A stretch of 64,000 nt of DNA from Burkholderia diffusa. Its GTDB lineage: Bacteria; Pseudomonadota; Gammaproteobacteria; Burkholderiales; Burkholderiaceae. The translations under genes were made by a program, and so were the position numbers. The notes beneath the pieces are model-generated. The model searched no databases, had not been told where the DNA came from, and worked only from the letters and a program-made list of their open reading frames with translations. Position 1 is the stretch's first letter. Each line of letters starts with the position of its first letter. The stretch covers positions 186,001 to 250,000 of the forward strand of contig NZ_CABVPN010000005.1 in assembly GCF_902499115.1 (NCBI RefSeq). Direction: 5' to 3'. Of the stretch, positions 43,492 to 52,417 are shown in pieces.

Positions 43492-44226
43492 TTGAGAAAA
43501 ACGATTCCGATCCACGATGCGCTGGCGCGCTGGTTGCCGCAGGCGGCGCTCGTCGCCGCGGCCGCCGTGCTGACGGGCTGTACGATGACGCCGTGGACCG
43601 ACAGCTGGCAGCCGGTACGACCGTCGACGCCGGCGTCGGTCGCCACGCCGGGCGTGATTGCCGGCTATTACCGCGTGAATCCGGGCGACACGCTCGCCGG
43701 CGTCGCCGCCGCCTACGGGCAGCGCGTTCAGGACGTGGCCAGCTGGAACCACATGTCGCCGAATGATGCCCTGTCGCCCGGCCAGGTGCTGCGCGTCGCG
43801 CCGCCGCCTGCCTCGACCTCGCTCGGGCAGGCGCCCGCCGCGGCCGCGCAACCGGGCTCGCTGGCCTGGCCGGCCACGGGCATGGTCGCCGCGCCATTCC
43901 TGGCCGGCAAGACGCGCGGCATCGTGATCGCCGCGACCGGGCCCGACCGTTCGGTGCGGGCCGCGGCAAACGGGCGCGTGGTCTATGCCGGGTCTGGCGT
44001 CAAGGCATACGGCCCGCTCGTGATCCTGAAGCACGATAACGGGCTCATCACGGCCTACGGGCACAACGGCAAGCTGCTCGTCAACGAAGGCGATGCAGTG
44101 CGTACGGGCCAGCCGGTCGCCGAGATGGGCACCGACGCGAGCGGTCGCGCGACGTTCGACTTCGAAGTCCGGCAGAACGGCAAGGTCGTCGATCCGATGA
44201 ACTTCCTGCCGCGCAACGGCGGCTGA
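43492..44226 (+). CDS. NlpD-like lipoprotein with LysM and degenerate LytM (M23) domain
   Basis: A 244-residue lipoprotein (lipobox VLTGC at about residue 28). A LysM domain follows (YYRVNPGDTLAGVAAAYGQRVQDVASWNHMSPNDALSPGQVLRV, about 61-104), then an M23 fold (VYAGSGVKAYGPLVILKHDNGLITAYGHNGKLLVNEGDAVRTGQPV). The zinc ligands are missing: the usual HLHFE is TFDFEV, and the first His/Asp pair is not there. This is the pattern of NlpD/EnvC activators of cell-wall amidases, not of active peptidases. It starts at TTG 43492 behind a strong GGGAGG. Confidence 0.87.
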   Translation: MRKTIPIHDALARWLPQAALVAAAAVLTGCTMTPWTDSWQPVRPSTPASVATPGVIAGYYRVNPGDTLAGVAAAYGQRVQDVASWNHMSPNDALSPGQVLRVAPPPASTSLGQAPAAAAQPGSLAWPATGMVAAPFLAGKTRGIVIAATGPDRSVRAAANGRVVYAGSGVKAYGPLVILKHDNGLITAYGHNGKLLVNEGDAVRTGQPVAEMGTDASGRATFDFEVRQNGKVVDPMNFLPRNGG

Positions 44227-44274
44227 CGCGCCGCGTCACGACGTGTGCGCCGCGCGGCGCACACGTTCCCGTCT

Positions 44275-44913
44275 TCACCCTTCCTTGAGCTCCGCGGTGC
44301 CGGACTGCCGCGCACGATTGCCGAGCCAGCGAATGCCCAGCGCGAGTCCCGCCGCGCCGAGCGCGATCAGCGAACACTGGATCGCGACCGGCAGGTACCC
44401 GTGCGGCCGCGGATCGACGAACGGATAGGGATACCAGTTCTCCAGCGCGCCGCGCACGAGCGTATAGCCGAGATAGACGACCGGAAAACCGAGCCACGCG
44501 AACGCGCTGCGCCACGCGATCGGCGAGCGCGGTTCCACGTACAGCCAGTCGCACAGCACCACGAGCGGCACGATCCGGTGCAGGACCCAGTTGTTGAGGG
44601 CCGGCGTGACGTGGCGCAACGCATCGAGCCGGGCGAGCAGCAGCTCGTAGACGATCGCGGTGATCAGCATGTAGAGTACGGCGGCGCCGCGCATCGATTC
44701 GTAGCGCGCCGAGCCGGGACGCGTGACACGCGACAGCCCCACGACCAGCATGGCCGAGGCATAGAGGCTGCTCAGTTGCGTGAAGTAGCTGAGGTAGTTG
44801 CCGAGATGGACGGCAGGCATGCCCCAGTAGCCTGCGACGCTGTGCAGCGTGGTCGACACCGCGAGCAACGCGGCGATCAGCCGGTAGGCCGCAACGAAGA
44901 ACGCTTTGCTCAT
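44275..44913 (-). CDS. Pr6Pr-family membrane protein
   Basis: A 212-residue protein with about six membrane spans (AAYRLIAALLAVSTTLHSVAG, YLSYFTQLSSLYASAMLVVG, WRSAFAWLGFPVVYLGYTLV). The motifs NYLSYFTQLS, HRIVPLVVLCDWLY and WYPYPFVDPRPHGY are typical of the FAR-17a/AIG1-like Pr6Pr group, of unknown function in bacteria. The ATG at 44913 was chosen because it opens the first span. It is convergent with the LytM gene. Confidence 0.85.
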   Translation of the reverse strand: MSKAFFVAAYRLIAALLAVSTTLHSVAGYWGMPAVHLGNYLSYFTQLSSLYASAMLVVGLSRVTRPGSARYESMRGAAVLYMLITAIVYELLLARLDALRHVTPALNNWVLHRIVPLVVLCDWLYVEPRSPIAWRSAFAWLGFPVVYLGYTLVRGALENWYPYPFVDPRPHGYLPVAIQCSLIALGAAGLALGIRWLGNRARQSGTAELKEG

Positions 44914-45144
44914 GATGCCCGCGCAACGTCGCACCAAAGCTTCATCGTGCCACAGCCGCAGGCCCGCGCGATTCGGACTTTCCATATGCGGGCCAGTGGA
45001 CGGGCCGCGCGGATTCCTCGGATATTTGATCCGGTCGCACAACGATGGTCGCGCGTGAGGCTACAATCGGGGCAACCGCCGGGGTGCCGTCAGCCGCGGC
45101 GTGTGTCTGCCCCGCATACCACACGAGAAATTTCGAGACACAGC

Positions 45145-45681
45145 ATGAAAAACATCCTCGCGAAACAGACGCGCTACAGCTCACCCGCGATCTTCTTCCA
45201 CTGGGCCATCTTCCTGCTGGTGGCGCTGGCCTATCTGGCCATCGAGATTCGCGGACCGAAAGGCAGTGACAGTCGCGTGTTCTGGATGAACGTGCACCTG
45301 CTGGCCGGTACCTTCGTGCTCGTGCTGTCGGTGCTGCGCGTGCTATGGCGGATGATCAGCCGCGTGCCGGAAGCCATTCCGCAGACGACGCTGCTCAAGT
45401 GGATGTCGAAGCTCGCGCATTTCGCGCTGTACGTATTCATCATCGCGCAGCCGCTGCTCGGCATCATGCTGGTCAACATGGGCGGCAAGCCCGTGTCGCT
45501 CGACTGGATCGGCGTGTCGTTCACGCTGTTCGGCCCGGACAAGGCGCTGCGGCCGACGATCAAGGAAGCGCACGAACTGATCGGTAACGCGTTCTACTTC
45601 GTGATCGGCCTGCATGCGCTGGCCGCGCTTTACCACCACTTCATCCGGCGCGACGACGTGCTGCGACGCATGGCACCGTGA
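45145..45681 (+). CDS. Cytochrome b561 family protein
   Basis: A 178-residue four-span membrane cytochrome. Histidines placed to bind two hemes are in FFHWAIF, MNVHLLAG, KLAHFALY, KEAHELIGN and LHALAALYHHF. Members move electrons between quinol or superoxide and periplasmic partners. It begins MKNILAKQTRYSSPAIFFHW. Single-gene unit about 160 bases upstream of the DUF2946 gene, same strand. Confidence 0.92.
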   Translation: MKNILAKQTRYSSPAIFFHWAIFLLVALAYLAIEIRGPKGSDSRVFWMNVHLLAGTFVLVLSVLRVLWRMISRVPEAIPQTTLLKWMSKLAHFALYVFIIAQPLLGIMLVNMGGKPVSLDWIGVSFTLFGPDKALRPTIKEAHELIGNAFYFVIGLHALAALYHHFIRRDDVLRRMAP

Positions 45682-45837
45682 TTGCCGCGCGCTGAAGCCG
45701 CGCAGCAGCCGGGGGCGCATGGTTGTATCGGCAACCATACGCCCCCGGTCCGTTTACCGCAATGCGCGACTGGCCATCGCGGCGAACATTCTGTAACATC
45801 TCGGCTGCTTTTACATTCCGCTTACGCATCGCCGCGC

Positions 45838-46206
45838 ATGCTGCACCGACATCGTCACCTGACCGCCTGGCTCGGCGTGTTCGCGATCTGGCTCGCGATC
45901 GCGGCACCGCTGGTGTCGCAGTGGCGCATCGCGCAGGCAGCCACCCCCGACGCAATCGTCTGCAGTGCAGAACATGGCGCACACCGCGCGCCCGATGCGG
46001 GCCGCGCGCAGGACCATGCACTGCATCTCGATGCGTGCGGCTATTGCGGTTTCTTCGCGCACAGTCCCGCGATCGGCGGCGCGGCCGCCGTATCGTTCGC
46101 CTTCGTCCCCCCTCATGCCGTTTCCGCCACCGCGCCGCATACGGTCGCGGCACGCGCCGACCGCTATCCGCGCGCGTATCCACGCGCACCGCCCGAGCGC
46201 GCCTGA
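45838..46206 (+). CDS. DUF2946 protein, partner of the copper receptor
   Basis: A 122-residue protein with an N-terminal membrane/signal segment (LTAWLGVFAIWLAIAAPLVS) and the DUF2946 signature HLDACGYCGFFAHSP. The His and Cys residues could bind copper. DUF2946 genes commonly precede TonB-dependent copper receptors, and one follows here after 83 bases. Function is inferred from this pairing. The ATG at 45838 is the one that opens the hydrophobic segment. Confidence 0.82.
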   Translation: MLHRHRHLTAWLGVFAIWLAIAAPLVSQWRIAQAATPDAIVCSAEHGAHRAPDAGRAQDHALHLDACGYCGFFAHSPAIGGAAAVSFAFVPPHAVSATAPHTVAARADRYPRAYPRAPPERA

Positions 46207-46289
46207 CGCGCTGTCTTCCGTTCCATTCATCGCCGATATCCGTGCGGTCTGTCGAGGTCGCGTGGAGGGCGTCACTCGGGCTTTCGATC

Positions 46290-48416
46290 ATGACCATTCT
46301 TTCCTTGCGCGCGCCGAGGGCGGCGCGCCATTCCCGTGCGCGGCGCGTGCCGCGCATGCTGAAACTCACTGTTCCCGCGCTGGCCGCCGGCGCGATGACC
46401 GCGGCCGCGGCCGAATCCGCGCAGGCCGCCGGTGCGCCGACGGACGACGCGGCCGCGCTGCTGCCGCCCGTCGAGGTCGTTGCGTCGCCGCTGACGACAC
46501 CGCTCGTCGTCGTCACGGATCCGAAGACGCCGCGCCAGCCGCTGCCGGCGAGCGACGGCGCGGACTACCTGAAGACGATTCCCGGCTTCACGTCGATCCG
46601 CAGCGGCGGGACGAACGGCGACCCCGTGCTGCGCGGGATGTTCGGGTCGCGGCTGAACATTCTCGCGAACGGGATGCCGACGCTCGGCGCGTGCCCGAAC
46701 CGGATGGATGCGCCGACCTCGTATATCGCGCCGGAAAGCTATGACAAGGTCACCGTCGTGAAGGGCCCGCAAACCGTGCTGTACGGTCCCGGCGCATCGG
46801 CCGGCACCGTGCTGTTCGAACGCGTGACGCCGCGTTTCGACCGCCCCGGCATGCGCTTCGACGGCAGCCTGGTCGGCGGATCGTTCGGCCGCAACGACCA
46901 GAACGTCGACGTGACGGCCGGCACGCCGGATGTCTACGGCCGCGTGACCGCGAACCATGCACATGCGCAGGACTACGAGGATGGCAACGGCAACACCGTG
47001 CCGTCGCAATGGGACAAGTGGAACGCGGACGCGGCGCTGGGCTGGACACCCGACGATCACACGCGCGTCGAACTGACGGCGGGCACCGGTGACGGTTATG
47101 CGCGCTACGCGGGGCGCGGCATGGATGGCGCGCATTTTCGCCGCGAGACGTTCGGCCTCTCGTTCGACAAGCGGCATCTCGGCGACGTGCTCGACCGGAT
47201 CGAAGCGCGCGTGTACTACAACGAAGCCGACCACGTGATGGACAACTACACGCTGCGGCAGCCCGACCCGACCAGCAGCATGCCGATGCGAATGGCATCC
47301 GAGGTGCGGCGCCGCACGCTCGGTGCGCGGGCGGCCGCGACGTTCCGTTTTGGCGACGACTTCAAGCTCGTGACCGGCGTCGATGCGCAGTCGAACCGGC
47401 TCGATGCCCGCTCGGCGATGGGGCGACAGAACTACGGCGACCAGCCGTGGGATGCGCAGGCGACGATGTGGAACGCGGGCGCGTTCGGCGAGCTGACGTG
47501 GTATGCGAGCGATGCATCGCGCGTGATCGGCGGCGCGCGGGTCGACTACGCGAGCGCGCGCGACAAGCGTACGACGACGAGCGGGATGATGGCGAGCAAG
47601 CCGAACCCGACCTTCGACGACGATCGCGCGCGCGTGCTGCCGAGCGGTTTCGTGCGGTACGAGCGCGATCTCGCGGCGCTGCCGGTCACGTGGTACGCGG
47701 GGATCGGTCACGCGGAACGCTATCCGGACTACTGGGAGCTGTTCTCCGCGAAACGCGGGCCGGCCGGTTCGATCAACGCGTTCTCGGCGGTGCAGCCGGA
47801 GAAGACCACGCAGCTCGACATCGGCGCACAGTACAAGAGCGACCGGTTCGATGCGTGGGTGTCGGCCTACGCGGGATATGTGCAGGACTACATCCTGTTC
47901 AATTACGCCGCAGGGATGATGGGGCCGACCACGCAGGCGACCAACGTCAACGCGCAGATCATGGGCGGCGAAGCCGGCGTGTCGTGGCGGCCGGTCGCAC
48001 CGCTGCGCGTCGAGACGTCGCTCGCGTATGCGTGGGGGCGCAACACGACGAGCGGCGATCCGCTGCCGCAGATGCCGCCGCTCGAGGCGCGCTTCGGGCT
48101 CGAGTATACGCACGGCGCATGGTCGGCCGGCGGTCTGTGGCGGGTCGTTGCGCCGCAGCATCGCTATGCCCTGAACGAAGGCAATGTGGTGGGCAAGGAC
48201 TTCGGTCCGAGCGCCGGCTTCGGCGTGCTGTCGCTGCATGCGCAGTACAACGTCAGCAAGAAGGTGCAGATCTCGGTCGGCATCGACAACGTGCTGGACA
48301 AGGCCTACACCGAGCACCTGAACCTTGCCGGCAACGCGGGCTTCGGCTATCCGGCGAACGCGCCGGTGATGGAGCCGGGGCGCACGGCATGGTTGCGTGT
48401 GAGCGCGAAGCTGTAA
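46290..48416 (+). CDS. oprC: TonB-dependent copper receptor (OprC/NosA type)
   Basis: A 708-residue outer-membrane protein: signal region to AQA (about residue 46), plug domain (YLKTIPGFTSIRSGGTNGDPVLRGMFGSRLNILANGMPTLGACPNRMDAPTSYI) and a beta barrel ending in WLRVSAKL with a terminal hydrophobic residue. The Cys/Met motif in GACPNRMD is the copper-binding mark of OprC/NosA receptors. A TonB box is suggested by VEVVAS. It follows a DUF2946 gene; the two probably form an operon for copper uptake. The start is uncertain (ATG 46290 or an internal ATG at MLKL). Confidence 0.9.
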   Translation: MTILSLRAPRAARHSRARRVPRMLKLTVPALAAGAMTAAAAESAQAAGAPTDDAAALLPPVEVVASPLTTPLVVVTDPKTPRQPLPASDGADYLKTIPGFTSIRSGGTNGDPVLRGMFGSRLNILANGMPTLGACPNRMDAPTSYIAPESYDKVTVVKGPQTVLYGPGASAGTVLFERVTPRFDRPGMRFDGSLVGGSFGRNDQNVDVTAGTPDVYGRVTANHAHAQDYEDGNGNTVPSQWDKWNADAALGWTPDDHTRVELTAGTGDGYARYAGRGMDGAHFRRETFGLSFDKRHLGDVLDRIEARVYYNEADHVMDNYTLRQPDPTSSMPMRMASEVRRRTLGARAAATFRFGDDFKLVTGVDAQSNRLDARSAMGRQNYGDQPWDAQATMWNAGAFGELTWYASDASRVIGGARVDYASARDKRTTTSGMMASKPNPTFDDDRARVLPSGFVRYERDLAALPVTWYAGIGHAERYPDYWELFSAKRGPAGSINAFSAVQPEKTTQLDIGAQYKSDRFDAWVSAYAGYVQDYILFNYAAGMMGPTTQATNVNAQIMGGEAGVSWRPVAPLRVETSLAYAWGRNTTSGDPLPQMPPLEARFGLEYTHGAWSAGGLWRVVAPQHRYALNEGNVVGKDFGPSAGFGVLSLHAQYNVSKKVQISVGIDNVLDKAYTEHLNLAGNAGFGYPANAPVMEPGRTAWLRVSAKL

Positions 48417-48461
48417 CGCGCGGCGCGCGTGTGCGATGCAGCATGCGCATGCGTGAGCGCA

Positions 48462-48483
48462 GCCCCGCCCGAATGGGCGGGGC
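48462..48483 (+). terminator. Hairpin after oprC
   Basis: GCCCCGCCC and GGGCGGGGC form a perfect 9-base stem with a GAAT loop, 45 bases past the stop. No T tract follows. Confidence 0.5.
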
Positions 48484-48647
48484 GCGTCAACCGATTAGAG
48501 AACCGTATCTAGTCAGGGCGCAAACGTTCGCGACTCGTGATTCACTCCCGCATTCGACGCACACGTTGCCCGCGACCGTTCGCGACCTGCCGTGCGCGTC
48601 GAACCGATCTCATTCGCACCGGCAACACAATAATCAGGAGAACAAGC

Positions 48648-49742
48648 ATGGCCAGATCGATGCGTTCCAGGGTGGTGGCAGGGGCAGTGGCTTGCGCGAT
48701 GAGCGTTGCGCCGCTCGCGGGGACGACCGCGCTGATGACGCTCGCGACGACGCACGCGGCGATGGCGGCAACCGCGCCGGCGGACGACTACGCGACGACG
48801 CGTTATCCGATCATCCTCGTGCACGGGCTCACCGGCACCGACAAGTACGCGGGCGTGCTCGAGTACTGGTACGGCATCCAGGAGGACCTGCAGCAGCATG
48901 GCGCGACCGTCTACGTCGCGAACCTGTCGGGATTCCAGAGCGACGACGGGCCGAACGGGCGCGGTGAACAACTGCTCGCTTACGTCAAGTCGGTGCTTGC
49001 CGCGACCGGTGCGACCAAGGTGAACCTGGTCGGTCACAGCCAGGGCGGCCTCACGTCGCGCTATGTCGCGGCCGTCGCACCCGATCTCGTCGCGTCGGTG
49101 ACGACGATCGGCACGCCGCATCGCGGCTCGGAGTTCGCCGACTTCGTGCAGAGCGTACTCGCCTACGATCCGACCGGATTGTCGTCGTCGGTGATCGCAG
49201 CGTTCGTCAATGTGTTCGGGATCCTGACGAGCAGCAGCAACAACACCAACCAGGACGCGCTCGCCGCACTGAAGACGCTGACGACTTCCCAGGCCGCCAC
49301 GTACAACCAGAATTACCCGAGCGCGGGCCTCGGCGCGCCGGGCAGCTGCCAGACGGGTGCGCCGACGGAAACCGTCGGAGGCAATACGCACCTGCTGTAT
49401 TCGTGGGCAGGCACGGCGATCCAGCCGACCATCTCCGCGTTCGGCGTGACGGGCGCGACGGATACCAGCACGATTCCGCTGATCGACCCGGCGAACGCGC
49501 TGGACCTGTCGACGCTTGCGTTGTTCGGCACGGGCACGGTGATGATCAATCGCGCCTCGGGCCAGAACGACGGGCTCGTGTCGAAGTGCAGTGCGCTGTA
49601 CGGGAAGGTGCTGAGCACGAGCTACAAGTGGAACCATCTCGATGAGATCAACCAGTTGCTCGGCGTGCGCGGCGCGAATGCGGAAGATCCGGTCGCGGTG
49701 ATCCGCACGCATGCGAACCGGCTGAAGCTCGCGGGCGTGTGA
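48648..49742 (+). CDS. lipA: Secreted triacylglycerol lipase (B. cepacia type, family I.2)
   Basis: A 364-residue preprotein; a 44-residue signal peptide precedes a mature enzyme of 320 residues beginning ADDYATTRYPIILVHG. Mature Ser87 in VGHSQGG is the nucleophile, and Asp and His of the triad lie in GQNDGLVSK and WNHLDEINQL; the latter region also binds calcium. Two cysteines (GSCQTG and SKCSAL) form the known disulfide. It hydrolyses long-chain triglycerides outside the cell and needs a membrane foldase, encoded 3 bases downstream. A CAGGAG ribosome site supports ATG 48648. Confidence 0.97.
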   Translation: MARSMRSRVVAGAVACAMSVAPLAGTTALMTLATTHAAMAATAPADDYATTRYPIILVHGLTGTDKYAGVLEYWYGIQEDLQQHGATVYVANLSGFQSDDGPNGRGEQLLAYVKSVLAATGATKVNLVGHSQGGLTSRYVAAVAPDLVASVTTIGTPHRGSEFADFVQSVLAYDPTGLSSSVIAAFVNVFGILTSSSNNTNQDALAALKTLTTSQAATYNQNYPSAGLGAPGSCQTGAPTETVGGNTHLLYSWAGTAIQPTISAFGVTGATDTSTIPLIDPANALDLSTLALFGTGTVMINRASGQNDGLVSKCSALYGKVLSTSYKWNHLDEINQLLGVRGANAEDPVAVIRTHANRLKLAGV

Positions 49743-49745
49743 TCG

Positions 49746-50780
49746 ATGACGGCACGTGAAGGACGCGCGCCGCTCGCGCGACGCGTTGCGGTCTACGGCG
49801 CGGTGGGGCTGGCGGCGATCGCCGGCGTCGCGATCTGGAGCGGCACGGCATCGCAGCGCGGCGCCGACGCGGCGCATGTACCGGCCGGCGCGGCAGTGCT
49901 CGGCGGCACGAGCGCCGCACCGCCGCAGGCCGCATTGCCCGCGAGCGCGGGACTGCCGCCGCCGCTTGACGGTTCCAGTGCGCCGAGGCTGCCGCTCGAT
50001 GCCGGCGGCCGTCTCGCGAAGTCGCGCGCGGTGCGCGATTTCTTCGACTACTGCCTCACCGCGCGGAGCGACCTGAACGCGGCCGCGCTCGATGCACTCG
50101 TCGTGCGCGAGATTGCCGCACAGCTCGACGGCGCGGCCGCGCAACCCGAGGCGCTCGACGTCTGGCATCGATATCGTGCGTATCTCGACGCGCTGGCGAA
50201 GCTGCCGGAGGCGGGCGCGGTCGACAAGTCCGATCTCGGTGCGTTGCAGCTCGCGCTCGATCAGCGCGCGTCGATCGCGTCGCGCACGCTCGGCGATTGG
50301 AGCCAGCCGTTCTTCGGCGCGGAGCAGTGGCGGCAGCGCTACGATCTCGCGCGGCTGAAGATTGCGCAGGACCGCACGCTGACGGATGCGCAGAAGGCGG
50401 AGCGGCTCGCGGCGCTCGCGCAGCAGATGCCCGCCGACGAACGCGCGGCGCGGCAGAAGGCCGACCGGCAGCAGGCCGCGATCGACCAGATCGCGCAGTT
50501 GCAGAAGAGCGGGGCGACGCCCGATGCGATGCGCGCGCAACTGACGCAGACACTCGGCCCCGAAGCCGCCGCGCGCGTCGCGCAGATGCAGCAGGACGAC
50601 GCATCGTGGCAGAGCCGCTACGCCGATTATGCGGCGCAGCGTGCGCAGATCGGCGCCGCCGGATTGTCGCCACAGGATCGCGACGCGCAGATCGCCGCAC
50701 TGCGGCGGCGCATGTTCACGAAGCCCGGCGAAGCGATGCGCGCGGCGTCGCTCGACCGCGGCACGGCTGCCGCGCAGTGA
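49746..50780 (+). CDS. lifO: Lipase-specific foldase (steric chaperone)
   Basis: A 344-residue inner-membrane-anchored chaperone: short cytoplasmic N terminus, membrane anchor VAVYGAVGLAAIAGVAIWSG (residues 14-33), an Ala/Pro-rich linker, then the foldase domain with the family motif RAVRDFFDYCLTARSD (R-x1-x2-F-D-Y-C, about 94-109) and a helical embrace region (QRYDLARLKIAQDRTLTDAQKAERLAALAQQMP). It folds LipA in the periplasm before type II secretion. The gene begins 3 bases after lipA, and its stop lies 9 bases from the convergent MocR gene. Confidence 0.95.
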   Translation: MTAREGRAPLARRVAVYGAVGLAAIAGVAIWSGTASQRGADAAHVPAGAAVLGGTSAAPPQAALPASAGLPPPLDGSSAPRLPLDAGGRLAKSRAVRDFFDYCLTARSDLNAAALDALVVREIAAQLDGAAAQPEALDVWHRYRAYLDALAKLPEAGAVDKSDLGALQLALDQRASIASRTLGDWSQPFFGAEQWRQRYDLARLKIAQDRTLTDAQKAERLAALAQQMPADERAARQKADRQQAAIDQIAQLQKSGATPDAMRAQLTQTLGPEAAARVAQMQQDDASWQSRYADYAAQRAQIGAAGLSPQDRDAQIAALRRRMFTKPGEAMRAASLDRGTAAAQ

Positions 50781-50789
50781 CGCACGCGG

Positions 50790-52310
50790 TCATGCCGCGC
50801 GCGTGAAGTGCCGCGGCAGATGCTGTTCGATGGCAGCCGCGAGCGTGTCGAACGCGGGGCCGATGCCTTCGTGCGCGACGCACGCATAGCCGAGCAGCAG
50901 CCCGCGCCGCGCGGTGTCCAGGCTGCTGTAGTAGCTGGTCAGCGGGCGCACGATCACACCCGCGTCGAATGCGCTTTGCGTGACCGCGCGATCGTCGCAC
51001 GTGTCGGGCAGGCCGAGCACCAGATGCAGGCCGGCCTCGTCGCCCATCACGGGCAGCGCATCGCCGAAGCGCGCATGGATCGCATCGATCAGCAATTGCC
51101 GGCGCTCGCCGTACAGCGTGCGCATCCGCCTGACGTGTGAAGTCAGGTGCCCGTCCATGATGAATTCGGCGAGCACGGCCTGCTGCATCAGCTGGCCCTC
51201 GCGATACAGTTCCGACAACCCGGTGCGGAACGTGTCGACCAGATGCTCCGGCACGACCATGTAACCCATCCGCAGGCCCGGGAACAGCATCTTGCCCAGG
51301 CTGCCGACGTAGATCACGCGGCCGCCGTCGTCGAGCCCCTGCAGCGACGCGAGCGGGCGGCTGCCGTAGCGGAATTCGCTGTCGTAGTCGTCCTCGATGA
51401 TCCAGCAGCGATGCTGGCGCGCGTACTCGAGCAGCATCCGGCGCCGTGCGAGGCTCATCACCATCCCGAGCGGATACTGGTGCGACGGCGTGACAAGCAC
51501 GAGCCGCGGCGGATGCTGCATGTCGCTCGCGCTCGGATCGATGCCTTCCTGGTCGACCGGCACCGGCGTGAGCGCGAGGCCGGTCGCCTGCAGCACGCTG
51601 CGCACGCCCCAGTAGCACGGCTCCTCGACCCACGCACGATCGCCGATGTCGGATAGCAGCCGCACCGCGAGGTCGATCGACTGGTGGATGCCGGTCGTGA
51701 TGATCACCTGGTCCGGCGAGCATTTGACCGAGCGCGCGACGCGCAGGTAGTCGGCGAGCGCACGGCGCAGCGGCCGGTAGCCGCCGCCCGGCGAATAGGT
51801 CAGCAATTCGGGATTCGCTTCTTTCCACAGGCGCGCCTGCAGGCGGCTCCATGTCCGGCTCGGGAATTCCGACACATCCGGCACGCCTGGCATGAACGCG
51901 CCCCACTGGCGCCGCGACACGCCCGCATGCTCGATCAACTGCCGGCCCCGCATCGACAGGCTGCCTTGCGCGTCCTGCTGCGCCGCCGCACCGGCGTCGG
52001 ACGGCGGCGCGGCGCCCGGCACGCGGATCGCGGCCGCGTCCGGGCGCGTGTCGGCCACGTAGGTGCCGCTCCCGGTCGTCGTCAGCACATAGCCTTCGGC
52101 CGTCAGCTGGTCGTACACGTGCAGTACGGTATTGCGCGCGATCGACAGGTCTGCCGCAAGGGTGCGCGAACTGGGCAGCTTTGTCCCCGGCCCTAATTCT
52201 CCGGTAAGAATCGCTTGCTGCATCAGTTGCAGCAACTGCCGGTACATCGGCTCGGACGAGCTGCGGTCGAGACGGGCGGAGAGCCAGTCGGCCAGGATCA
52301 CGGTATCCAA
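50790..52310 (-). CDS. MocR-family regulator (GntR HTH fused to aminotransferase-like domain)
   Basis: A 506-residue protein. The GntR winged HTH (EPMYRQLLQLMQQAILTGELGPGTKLPSSRTLAADL, residues about 20-55) is fused to a class I aminotransferase-like domain with the PLP lysine in VGSLGKMLFPGLRMGYMV. MocR members such as GabR and PdxR sense PLP plus an amino compound. I chose TTG 52310 (LDTVILADWLSARL); an ATG at 52379 would place the promoter region in the protein. It is divergent from the pot-type transporter operon, its likely target. Confidence 0.9.
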   Translation of the reverse strand: MDTVILADWLSARLDRSSSEPMYRQLLQLMQQAILTGELGPGTKLPSSRTLAADLSIARNTVLHVYDQLTAEGYVLTTTGSGTYVADTRPDAAAIRVPGAAPPSDAGAAAQQDAQGSLSMRGRQLIEHAGVSRRQWGAFMPGVPDVSEFPSRTWSRLQARLWKEANPELLTYSPGGGYRPLRRALADYLRVARSVKCSPDQVIITTGIHQSIDLAVRLLSDIGDRAWVEEPCYWGVRSVLQATGLALTPVPVDQEGIDPSASDMQHPPRLVLVTPSHQYPLGMVMSLARRRMLLEYARQHRCWIIEDDYDSEFRYGSRPLASLQGLDDGGRVIYVGSLGKMLFPGLRMGYMVVPEHLVDTFRTGLSELYREGQLMQQAVLAEFIMDGHLTSHVRRMRTLYGERRQLLIDAIHARFGDALPVMGDEAGLHLVLGLPDTCDDRAVTQSAFDAGVIVRPLTSYYSSLDTARRGLLLGYACVAHEGIGPAFDTLAAAIEQHLPRHFTRAA

Positions 52311-52352
52311 AGTGGTCCTACTAGGAATATTGAAATGGTTCCCTATTGTAGA

Positions 52353-52371
52353 ACCGTACGCACCGTATAGT
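52353..52371 (+). promoter_or_regulatory. Candidate MocR direct repeat and -10 element of the transporter operon
   Basis: ACCGTA occurs twice in tandem at 52353-52358 and 52362-52367 (period 9). TATAGT at 52366-52371 is a good -10 hexamer about 47 bases before the ATP-binding gene. GGTTC/GAACC also bracket the site (about 52338-52354). Direct repeats over the promoter are the known GabR/MocR arrangement; binding is inferred. Confidence 0.45.
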
Positions 52372-52417
52372 GGGTTCATCTCAAAAACGTTTGTCGCGCA
52401 GCAAGGGGACAGCCACG

